From contig CAYSOW010000019.1 of the NCBI GenBank assembly GCA_964432715.1, forward strand, positions 1 through 26,307: a DNA stretch of 26,307 bases, read 5' to 3'. Both the position numbers and the translations under genes were made by a program. Of this stretch, positions 15,609 to 22,894 are shown one piece after another. Source of the stretch: Phocaeicola_A sp964432715. GTDB lineage: Bacteria; Bacteroidota; Bacteroidia; Bacteroidales; Bacteroidaceae. Below the pieces are notes generated by a model. The model was not told where the DNA came from, ran no database searches, and saw only the letters and a program-made list of their open reading frames with translations. Numbering within the stretch: the first letter of the stretch is position 1; each line of letters begins with the position of its first letter.

Positions 15609-18482
15609 ATGAAACGATCTATACTCCTATTCATATTCCTGCTCGCCATCGGTGCAGCGCAGGCACAAACATTGAACAAAACCGTAGAAGAGCGACTCCA
15701 ATCGTTCTTCAGCAACTATACCACTGTCAACGCCCACATCGCCACCTCGCGCATGGAGTCGATGAAGCTCGACACCGACCGCAAAACGCTGGAGATTTAC
15801 ACCAACGAGGCGTTCGGTACCCAACCCTTTACTCCGGAGAATGTGGAGAGCATCTACCGCTCGCTGAAGCAACTGCTCCCCGACCCCGTCAACCACTACA
15901 AGCTGACGCTCTATGCCGACGGCCTCCCCATTGAAGATTTGGTGCCCAATGCCCTCCGCAAGAAAGGCATCGACAAGCAACGACTCTGGAACCGCATCGA
16001 CTATCAAGGGGCCCCTTGGGTCACCAACCTCTCGCGCCCCTACACCGCTTCTGCCGGCTTGGAGGGCCGCCACCTGGCCATTCACTCCAGTCACGGTCGT
16101 TACTACAAGAACGACAAGGGCGAGTGGACTTGGCAACGTCCGAACATCCACTGCACCACGGAGGACCTTTTCACACAGTCGTTCGTCGTGCCCTTCCTGA
16201 TTCCCATGCTCGAGAAAGCGGGGGCTGTGGTCTTCACGGCCCGCGAGCGCGACTGGCAACCGAATGAGGTGATTGTCGACAACGATATCACACCGGCCGG
16301 CTCGCTCTACCTGGAGCAGAAGAACCGCAAAGCACGTTGGACCACCGCGCCGCTGCGAGGTTTCGCTGCGCGCAAGTCGGTCTATTACGATCAGGAGAAC
16401 CCCTTCACCGACGGTAGTGTCCGCATGGCAGCCACCGCACAGAAGAAGAAAGCGAAGACCTTTGTGGAATGGGTACCGCAAATCCCCGCCACCGGTCGCT
16501 ATGCCGTCTACGTCTCCTACCAAACCCTGCCCAACAGCATCACCGACGCCCACTACACCGTCTTCCACAAGGGAGGCGCCACGGAGTTCTCGGTCAACCA
16601 GCAGATGGGTGGCGGCACCTGGGTCTATCTGGGCACCTTCGAGTTCGAAAAGGGCAACCACGACACCGGTATGGTGGTGCTGAGCAACGAGAGTAAGCAG
16701 AAGGGCGTGGTCACGGCGGATGCCGTCCGTTTCGGCGGCGGTCGCGGTAACATTGCCCGCGGTGCGAGCAGTGCCGATGCCACGGTGAGCGGACTGCCGC
16801 GCTACCTAGAGGGGGCACGCTACACCGCCCAATGGAGCGGCATGCCTTACGAGGTGTATAGCAGCAAGGGCGGCGTCAACGATTATGCCGACGATATCAA
16901 TACCCGTTCCCTGATGAGCAACTATCTCTCGGGCGGTTCGGTCTACAACCCTGCGCAGAAGGGATTGCGCGTTCCTATTGAGTTGATGCTGAGCGTGCAC
17001 AGTGATGCCGGCTACCGCAAGGACGACTCGCTGGTGGGTTCGCTGGGTATCTACACCACGAATTTCAACGACGGACAGTTGGCTGCCGGGCTCTCCCGCT
17101 ACACCTCGCGCGACTTGTGCGACCTGGTGCTGAGTGGCATGCGTCGCGACCTGAACGGCACCTTCGGCATCGACTGGGCACAACGGGTCATGTGGAACCG
17201 CAACTATAGCGAGACGCGCCTTCCCGCCGTACCTTCTATGATTCTGGAGATGCTCTCGCATCAGAACTTCGCCGATATGAAACTGGGCCACGACCCGCGC
17301 TTCAAGTTCGCCTTGGCGCGCTCGGTCTACAAGTCCATCCTGAAATATGTGGCCACCATGCACCAGGAAGAGTATGTGGTGCAGCCGTTGCCCGTGACCC
17401 GCTTCGCCACGGAGCTGGTGGAGAACGGCTCGAAAGTCAAACTGAGTTGGCAACCCATGAACGACCCGCTGGAGCCCACGGCAACCCCCACTGCCTACAT
17501 CGTCTATACCCGCATCGGTTATGGCGACTTTGACAACGGGGAGGTGGTGCGCGGCACCAGCTTCACCAAGGAGATTGAGCCGGAGCTGGTCTACAGTTTC
17601 AAAGTGACGGCCCTCAACAAGGGTGGCGAGAGTTTTCCTTCGGAAATTCTCTCGGCATACCACACCCGGAAGAATCGCGGCACGGTACTCATTGTCAACG
17701 GGTTCGACCGACTGAGCGGACCCGCCACCATCGAGACCACCACCTTGCAGGGATTCAATATGCACGAAGATCCGGGAGTTCCCTATCAGCGCACGCCGGA
17801 ATACAGCGGAGAACAGCGCGTAGTGAGTCGCAACAAGTTGGGCATTGAGGGCGAGAACGGACTGGGTTACAGTAGTAGTGAGCTGGTGGGAATGCTGCTG
17901 GCAGGTAATAGCTACGACTACCCCTTCCTCCACGGCAAAGCCATTCAGGCAGCCGGAGGCCACTCGTTCGCTTCCTGCAGTGCGAAAGCGTTGGAGGGCA
18001 GCACCATACACCCCGCCCAATACCCCATTGTCGACTACCTGTCGGGCGTGGAGCAACACCCCTATCCCGCAGCCGTACAGCAATGGATGACCTCCTATTG
18101 CGGTCGTGGCGGAAAGTTGCTGGTGAGCGGTTCGTTCACCAACGACCTCAGTGCAGCCGCCTTCACGCAGCAGACACTGAAATGCATCTCCGGAGGCAAC
18201 CTCCCCACCGGCACTTCCGAGGAGGTACGCGGCAACGGACAAGCATTCACCCTCTACCGCACCCCCAACGAGGAGTCGTACGCCGTTCCCTCTCCCGCCA
18301 TTCTGCAAGGCGTGGAGAATGCCTTTGCCGTCTATGCCTACAGCGCCGGCAACTACGGAGCAGCCACCGCCTATCGCGGCAACGCCTACCGCACCTTCGT
18401 ACTCGGTTTTCCGTTGGAGAGTATTAAAGAGGTAGAGGCACGCGCACGCGTGATGGCGACGGCGTTAAAATTCTTTGAGTAA
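15609..18482 (+). CDS. Exported split amidase_3-like protein with golvesin-like and FnIII domains ('xanthan lyase' type)
   Basis: A 957-aa protein starting at the ATG at 15609; an in-frame TTG 45 nt upstream is rejected because a clean signal peptide (MKRSILLFIFLLAIGAAQA, then Q) begins here. Parts in order: an N-terminal region (20-150); the first half of an N-acetylmuramoyl-L-alanine amidase (Amidase_3) fold with His159 in AIHSSHGR and Glu185 in TTEDLF; a golvesin/xanthan-lyase-like beta domain (about 258-378, FVEWVPQIPATGRYAVYVSY onward); the second half of the amidase with His464 in SVHSDAG and Glu547 in ILEMLSHQN; an FnIII domain (about 594-687); and a C-terminal Rossmann/flavodoxin-like domain (about 690-957). 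The residues needed for zinc and catalysis appear present, so peptidoglycan amide hydrolysis is plausible, but this is inferred. It is often labelled xanthan lyase on account of the golvesin-like domain. It appears monocistronic. Confidence 0.8.
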   Translation: MKRSILLFIFLLAIGAAQAQTLNKTVEERLQSFFSNYTTVNAHIATSRMESMKLDTDRKTLEIYTNEAFGTQPFTPENVESIYRSLKQLLPDPVNHYKLTLYADGLPIEDLVPNALRKKGIDKQRLWNRIDYQGAPWVTNLSRPYTASAGLEGRHLAIHSSHGRYYKNDKGEWTWQRPNIHCTTEDLFTQSFVVPFLIPMLEKAGAVVFTARERDWQPNEVIVDNDITPAGSLYLEQKNRKARWTTAPLRGFAARKSVYYDQENPFTDGSVRMAATAQKKKAKTFVEWVPQIPATGRYAVYVSYQTLPNSITDAHYTVFHKGGATEFSVNQQMGGGTWVYLGTFEFEKGNHDTGMVVLSNESKQKGVVTADAVRFGGGRGNIARGASSADATVSGLPRYLEGARYTAQWSGMPYEVYSSKGGVNDYADDINTRSLMSNYLSGGSVYNPAQKGLRVPIELMLSVHSDAGYRKDDSLVGSLGIYTTNFNDGQLAAGLSRYTSRDLCDLVLSGMRRDLNGTFGIDWAQRVMWNRNYSETRLPAVPSMILEMLSHQNFADMKLGHDPRFKFALARSVYKSILKYVATMHQEEYVVQPLPVTRFATELVENGSKVKLSWQPMNDPLEPTATPTAYIVYTRIGYGDFDNGEVVRGTSFTKEIEPELVYSFKVTALNKGGESFPSEILSAYHTRKNRGTVLIVNGFDRLSGPATIETTTLQGFNMHEDPGVPYQRTPEYSGEQRVVSRNKLGIEGENGLGYSSSELVGMLLAGNSYDYPFLHGKAIQAAGGHSFASCSAKALEGSTIHPAQYPIVDYLSGVEQHPYPAAVQQWMTSYCGRGGKLLVSGSFTNDLSAAAFTQQTLKCISGGNLPTGTSEEVRGNGQAFTLYRTPNEESYAVPSPAILQGVENAFAVYAYSAGNYGAATAYRGNAYRTFVLGFPLESIKEVEARARVMATALKFFE

Positions 18483-18487
18483 ATAAT

Positions 18488-18520
18488 TTTCCGTATGTGA
18501 CTAAAAATGTGTACCTTTGC
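18488..18520 (+). promoter_or_regulatory. Promoter of the MATE gene
   Basis: TACCTTTG (18513-18520) is a perfect TAnnTTTG. TTTT/TTTC at 18488-18492 stands 20-21 nt upstream as a near-consensus -33. The leader to the ATG at 18560 is about 35 nt with no Shine-Dalgarno sequence. Confidence 0.65.
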
Positions 18521-18559
18521 CGCCGTTTTTAGGTAAAAGATACAGATTGTTTAGTGACT

Positions 18560-19924
18560 ATGGCAACATCCAAAGAAATGACAGAGGGCGCCGCTTGGCC
18601 GCTCATCCTCAAGTTCACCTTTCCCCTTTTGTTGGGAAATATTTTGCAACAAACCTACTCCTTGATTGACGCCGCCATCGTCGGAAAGTTCTTGGGCATC
18701 AATGCCCTGGCTTCCGTAGGTGCCAGCACGTCCGTCATCTTTCTCATTCTGGGATTCTGCAACGGTTGTTGCGGAGGATTCGGCATTCCCGTGGCTCAGA
18801 AGTTCGGTGCGCGCGACTACACCTCGATGCGTCGCTTCGTCTTTGTCAGTCTGCGCTTGGCGCTGGTAATGTCCGTGCTCCTGGCGCTGATTACCAGTCT
18901 GCTCTGCCCCCAGATTCTGCAGATGATTCGCACCCCGGAGAACATCTTCGACGGCGCGTACGACTATCTGCTCATCACTTTCATCGGCATCCCCTTCACC
19001 TTCTTTTACAACCTGCTCTCCAGCATCATCCGGGCGTTGGGCGACAGTAAGACACCGTTCTGGTTTCTGCTGCTGGCCACGATTCTCAACATCGTGCTCG
19101 ACCTGGTTTGCATCTTGGTACTCGATTGGGGCGTGTTCGGTGCCGGATTGGCCACAGTGGTTGCGCAAGGTGTTTCCGCCCTGCTCTGCTATTTCTATAT
19201 GTTCCGTCATTTTGAGATATTGAAAGGAGAAGCGAGCGACCGCAAGTTCCGCACCGCACAAGCGAAGACCCTGCTCTTCATCGGCGTTCCGATGGGCTTG
19301 CAGTTCTCCATCACCGCCATCGGAAGCATCCTGCTGCAGAGTGCCAACAACGCTTTGGGCACCATCTGCGTAGCGGCCTTCACCTCCGCCATGCGTATCA
19401 AGATGTTCTTCCTCTGTCCGTTTGAGAGCCTCGGCATCGCCATGGCCACCTACACCGGTCAGAACTACGGAGCGGGTAAGACAGAGCGCATCTGGCTGGG
19501 CATCAAAGCCGCCACCAAGATGATGCTGATTTACGCCATCTTCACCTTTATTGTATTGATGCTCGCCTCCCGCTATATGGCGTTGCTCTTTGTCGACCCC
19601 AGCGAAGTGGAGATACTCGACAAGACGGTAGAGTTTCTGCGCATTGCCGCCAGCTTCTTCCCCATTCTGGGATTGCTCTGCATCCTGCGCTACACCATTC
19701 AGGGAGCGGGTTACACCAACTTCGCCATGTTCTCCGGCGTTTCTGAGATGATTGCCCGTACCCTGGTGGCGATATTTGCCGTACCCGTCTTCGGATACAC
19801 CGCCATCTGTTTCGGCGACCCCACCGCCTGGGTCTTCGCCAACTTATTCCTTGTCCCCGCTTTTGTCTACGTCTACAAGCGACTGAAGCGCATCACCGCC
19901 GCCCGGAGTGTGGAGGCTGCTTGA
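18560..19924 (+). CDS. MATE family multidrug/Na+ or H+ efflux transporter
   Basis: A 454-aa twelve-helix inner-membrane antiporter of the MATE family. I choose the ATG at 18560 (MATSKEMTEG), as the upstream in-frame GTG adds only two codons. The N-terminal MTEGAAWPLILKFTFPLLLGNILQQTYSLIDAAIVGKFLG block is the family signature, and the equivalent motif recurs in the second half (GVPMGLQFSITAIGSILLQ, then YTGQNYGAGKTERIW). The substrate is unknown; relatives export cationic drugs, dyes or metabolites. It is preceded by its own consensus promoter. Its last 81 nt overlap a small minus-strand gene. Confidence 0.93.
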   Translation: MATSKEMTEGAAWPLILKFTFPLLLGNILQQTYSLIDAAIVGKFLGINALASVGASTSVIFLILGFCNGCCGGFGIPVAQKFGARDYTSMRRFVFVSLRLALVMSVLLALITSLLCPQILQMIRTPENIFDGAYDYLLITFIGIPFTFFYNLLSSIIRALGDSKTPFWFLLLATILNIVLDLVCILVLDWGVFGAGLATVVAQGVSALLCYFYMFRHFEILKGEASDRKFRTAQAKTLLFIGVPMGLQFSITAIGSILLQSANNALGTICVAAFTSAMRIKMFFLCPFESLGIAMATYTGQNYGAGKTERIWLGIKAATKMMLIYAIFTFIVLMLASRYMALLFVDPSEVEILDKTVEFLRIAASFFPILGLLCILRYTIQGAGYTNFAMFSGVSEMIARTLVAIFAVPVFGYTAICFGDPTAWVFANLFLVPAFVYVYKRLKRITAARSVEAA

Positions 19925-20035
19925 TGCAGGAGCAGGAGTGAGCGGTTTCTTTTTCATCGTCTTGCGCTTCTTCAGCCAAGCCGCCTTGCGAGCCTCATAC
20001 TGCTCGCGCTGTTTTTCCAGGTAGTTATCTGCCAT
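19844..20035 (-). CDS. Small basic protein of unknown function
   Basis: A 63-aa protein starting at the ATG at 20033-20035 (MADNYLEKQREQYEARKAAWLKKRK...). The N-terminal 35 residues are highly charged and helical, with Lys/Arg clusters. The C-terminal half is low-complexity (PLTPAPASSS, GGGD) and is encoded on the strand opposite the last codons of the MATE gene. I recall short Bacteroidales proteins with a MADNYLEK start but know no function for them. A consensus -7 element (TATATTTG) lies 21 nt upstream of the start. A longer reading of the same frame (up to 20167) would run through the clpB terminator and is rejected. Confidence 0.65.
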   Translation of the reverse strand: MADNYLEKQREQYEARKAAWLKKRKTMKKKPLTPAPASSSLHTPGGGDALQSLVDVDKSGDKE

Positions 20036-20056
20036 ATTTTTAAAATTTGAAACGTA

Positions 20057-20087
20057 CAAATATAAGAAATCCCCGTGAAAGCTCAAC
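20057..20087 (-). promoter_or_regulatory. Promoter of the small basic protein gene, inside the clpB terminator
   Basis: On the minus strand TATATTTG (20064-20057) fits TAnnTTTG. GTTG (20087-20084), one mismatch from TTTG, lies 19 nt upstream. The putative -33 is in the loop of the clpB terminator hairpin, and the -7 lies immediately after its stem. Confidence 0.55.
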
Positions 20088-20105
20088 ACCTTCGCGGGGA
20101 TTTCT
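20065..20105 (-). terminator. Terminator of clpB
   Basis: A 15-bp stem with one G-T pair (AGAAATCCCCGTGAA at 20065-20079 with 20091-20105) has an 11-nt loop, 19 nt downstream of the clpB stop codon. The stem ends in TTTCT followed by TATATTTG on the minus strand. The other strand is also T-rich after the hairpin, so it may also stop read-through from the MATE gene. Confidence 0.78.
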
Positions 20106-20123
20106 CTATTTATTCCTTGCGGA

Positions 20124-22715
20124 TTATTCATTACGGAACGCCAAGGCATCGCCCTGCACATCCACAATAATCGGCTTCGTATTGTCCACCTCTTGCGACA
20201 ACAACTTCTTCGAGAGGTCGTTCAGCAAGTAACGTTGGATGGCTCTCTTCACCGGACGAGCACCAAACTCGGGGTCGAAACCGGCCTCAGCCAGGAACTC
20301 AACGGCAGCATCCGTCATCTTCAACGTGACACCGTTCTCCTCCAGCATCTTGCGCACACCGTTAATCTGCAAGGTCACAATCTGCTTGATCTCCTGCTGA
20401 TTCAGCGGCAAGAACATGATGGTCTCGTCAATACGGTTCAGGAACTCCGGACGGATGGTCTTCTTCAGCATCGCCAAGACCTCTTTCTTCGTCTCTTCCA
20501 CCAGTTCGTCGTGGTTCTTCTCGTTCATCTTCTCGAACTGACTCTGGATGTAAGAGCTACCCAAGTTGGAGGTCATGATGATGATGGTGTTCTTGAAGTT
20601 CACCGTACGACCCTTGTTATCGGTGAGTCGACCGTCGTCGAGCACTTGCAGCAAGATGTTGAACACATCCGGATGCGCCTTCTCAATCTCATCGAACAAC
20701 ACCACCGAATAAGGTTTCCGTCGTACCGCTTCGGTCAACTGACCACCCTCATCGTAGCCCACGTATCCCGGAGGGGCACCAATCAAACGAGAGACAGAAT
20801 GTTTCTCCTGATACTCACTCATATCGATACGCGTCATCAGCGACTCATCGTCGAACAGATACTCCGCCAACGCCTTCGCCAACTCCGTCTTACCGACACC
20901 GGTGGTACCGAGGAAGATGAACGAACCAATCGGTCGTTTCGGATCCTGCAAACCTGCACGGCTTCGACGAACGGCATCAGAAACCGCCTCAATGGCCTCT
21001 TCCTGACCCACCACTCGTTTGTGCAACTCCTCTTCGAGGTGAAGCAACTTCTCGCGCTCGCTCTGCAACATCTTGCTCACCGGGATACCCGTCCACCGAG
21101 AAACCACGTCGGCAATATCTTCCGCCGTCACTTCCTCTTTAATCATGGCCGAATCGCCCTGTTTCGTCTTCAGTTCCTCCTGAATCTGCTTGATTTCGTT
21201 ATCCAGCGACTGCAACTTACCGTAGCGAATCTCCGCCACCTTGCCGTAGTCACCTTCACGCTCCGCCTTGTCGGCCTCGAACTTCAGTTGTTCAATCTCC
21301 AGCTTGTTTTGCTGAATCTTGTTCACCAGCTCACGCTCGCTCTGCCATTTTGCTTTGTAAGAACTCTCCTGCTCCTTCAGCTCCGCAATTTCCTTGTTCA
21401 GCTGCTGCAGTTTAGCCTCATCTTTTTCGCGTTTGATGGCCTCGCGTTCAATCTCCAACTGTTTCAGTCGACGAGAGATCTCATCGAGCTCCTCCGGCAC
21501 AGAGTCACGCTCCATACGCAATTTCGCTGCCGCCTCATCCATCAAGTCGATGGCCTTATCCGGCAAGAAACGGTCGGTGATGTAACGGTTAGAGAGTTCC
21601 ACCGCCGCAATGATGGCATCATCTTTGATACGCACCTTGTGGTGATTCTCGTAGCGCTCCTTCAGTCCACGCAGGATGGAGATAGAGCTCAGCGTATCCG
21701 GCTCGTTCACCATCACCATCTGGAAACGACGCTCCAAGGCTTTATCCTTTTCGAAGTACTTCTGATACTCGTCGAGGGTAGTAGCACCGATGGAACGCAG
21801 CTCGCCACGCGCCAAGGCAGGTTTCAGGATGTTGGCAGCATCCATGGCACCTTCGCCCTTACCGGCGCCCACCAATGTATGAATCTCATCAATGAAAAGG
21901 ATGATGTTACCCTCCGCCTTGATGACTTCGTTGATGACCGATTTCAGTCGTTCCTCAAACTCACCTTTATATTTGGCACCTGCCACCAACGCACCCATAT
22001 CCAAAGAATAGATCTGTTTGTTCTTCAGATTCTCGGGCACATCTCCACGCAGGATACGGTGTGCCAAGCCTTCCACGATGGCCGTTTTACCGGTACCCGG
22101 CTCACCAATCAAGATCGGGTTGTTCTTCGTACGACGGCTCAAAATCTGCAACACCCTACGAATCTCCTCGTCACGACCGATCACCGGATCGAGCTTACCG
22201 CTACGGGCAGCCTCATTCAGGTTAATGGCATATTTACTCAGCGACTGATACGTATCCTCGCTCGATTGAGAAGTCACCTTCTCACCCTTACGCAGTTCGT
22301 TGATGGCCGCCTTCAGTTCCTTCTCCGTCATACCGGCATCTTTCAGCATGGTTGACACCGTACTCTTCACCGTCAGCAAAGCCAGGATGAATTCCTCCAG
22401 CGCCACGTACTGGTCGCCCAGTTCCTTGGCATACTCTTCGGCCTTCATCAGCACGTCGTTTGCCTCACGACTCAAGTAAGGTTCGCCGCCCGACACCTTC
22501 GGCAAAGAATCAATTTGTCGGTCGATAGCCACAGCAAACTGCTGTCCGTTCATACCGAGTTTCTGGAAGATAAAGTTGGTTACATTCTCTCCCACCTTCA
22601 ACACGCCCGCCATCAAATGTTCCGGTTCGATGGTCTGCTGTCCCCGGTTGCGCACCAAGTTGACTGCCTGCTGGACAGCCTCTTGTGATTTGATTGTGTA
22701 ATTGTCAAAGTTCAT
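20124..22715 (-). CDS. clpB: ClpB disaggregase (AAA+ chaperone)
   Basis: An 863-aa HSP100 hexameric disaggregase that works with DnaK to pull proteins out of aggregates in the cytoplasm. Parts in order: a Clp N-domain (1-145); AAA1 with Walker A GEPGTGKT (204-211) and Walker B ILFIDEIHT; a coiled-coil middle domain (about 400-535, rich in Glu/Lys/Gln), which separates ClpB from ClpA/ClpC; AAA2 with Walker A GTTGVGKT (603-610) and VVLFDEIEKAHP; and a C-terminal D2-small domain ending FGARPVKRAIQRYLLNDLSKKLL. No ClpP-binding IGF loop was noticed. The length is typical. The ATG is preceded by a perfect Shine-Dalgarno sequence, rare in this order. Confidence 0.98.
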   Translation of the reverse strand: MNFDNYTIKSQEAVQQAVNLVRNRGQQTIEPEHLMAGVLKVGENVTNFIFQKLGMNGQQFAVAIDRQIDSLPKVSGGEPYLSREANDVLMKAEEYAKELGDQYVALEEFILALLTVKSTVSTMLKDAGMTEKELKAAINELRKGEKVTSQSSEDTYQSLSKYAINLNEAARSGKLDPVIGRDEEIRRVLQILSRRTKNNPILIGEPGTGKTAIVEGLAHRILRGDVPENLKNKQIYSLDMGALVAGAKYKGEFEERLKSVINEVIKAEGNIILFIDEIHTLVGAGKGEGAMDAANILKPALARGELRSIGATTLDEYQKYFEKDKALERRFQMVMVNEPDTLSSISILRGLKERYENHHKVRIKDDAIIAAVELSNRYITDRFLPDKAIDLMDEAAAKLRMERDSVPEELDEISRRLKQLEIEREAIKREKDEAKLQQLNKEIAELKEQESSYKAKWQSERELVNKIQQNKLEIEQLKFEADKAEREGDYGKVAEIRYGKLQSLDNEIKQIQEELKTKQGDSAMIKEEVTAEDIADVVSRWTGIPVSKMLQSEREKLLHLEEELHKRVVGQEEAIEAVSDAVRRSRAGLQDPKRPIGSFIFLGTTGVGKTELAKALAEYLFDDESLMTRIDMSEYQEKHSVSRLIGAPPGYVGYDEGGQLTEAVRRKPYSVVLFDEIEKAHPDVFNILLQVLDDGRLTDNKGRTVNFKNTIIIMTSNLGSSYIQSQFEKMNEKNHDELVEETKKEVLAMLKKTIRPEFLNRIDETIMFLPLNQQEIKQIVTLQINGVRKMLEENGVTLKMTDAAVEFLAEAGFDPEFGARPVKRAIQRYLLNDLSKKLLSQEVDNTKPIIVDVQGDALAFRNE

Positions 22716-22721
22716 ATATTT

Positions 22722-22729
22722 ACCTCCTT
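22722..22729 (-). promoter_or_regulatory. Strong Shine-Dalgarno sequence of clpB
   Basis: On the minus strand AAGGAGGT ends 6 nt before the clpB ATG (22715). Other genes in this window lack such a site, so it marks the clpB start and suggests strong initiation. Further upstream (22755-22775) is a small inverted repeat, TTGAA-AAAG-TTCAA, of unknown role. No clear -7 element is seen. Confidence 0.75.
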
Positions 22730-22812
22730 TTTATTTCTTTGTTATTGCCTTTCACTTGAAAAAGTTCAAACTGCTTGCCAAAGGGGGAAGAACTGACAAA
22801 ATGGCAGAAATA

Positions 22813-22866
22813 TAAAAAACTTAGTCTGAAAGTGCCGCTTTTCGTGCAGCATCTTCCAGACTAAGT
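22813..22866 (-). terminator. Terminator of the fimbrillin cluster
   Basis: A 10-bp perfect stem (ACTTAGTCTG at 22819-22828 with its complement at 22857-22866) closes a 28-nt apical region. On the minus strand it runs into TTTTTTAT. It lies 28 nt after the stop codon of the 690-aa fimbrillin. Confidence 0.82.
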
Positions 22867-22894
22867 GTGACAAAGTTTAAGAAACAATTCTTTC

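Noticed and set aside
15627..16661. A 344-codon minus-strand open frame over the 5' half of the same gene
   Set aside because: Same reason: the sense strand encodes a signal peptide and recognisable domains, the antisense product none.
16806..18308. A 500-codon minus-strand open frame inside the exported amidase-like gene
   Set aside because: GC-rich codon use of the real gene removes stops on the opposite strand. The product is low in recognisable motifs and no start signals are seen.
19844..20167. A longer 107-aa version of the small minus-strand protein
   Set aside because: Its extra N-terminus would be read from within the clpB coding region and terminator hairpin. The MADNYLEK start at 20035 has its own promoter element.
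20193..22355. A 720-codon open frame on the + strand opposite clpB
   Set aside because: It is a shadow: clpB is unambiguous on the other strand. The + frame gives a His/Leu/Arg-rich sequence without any recognisable domain, and there is no promoter or coupling.
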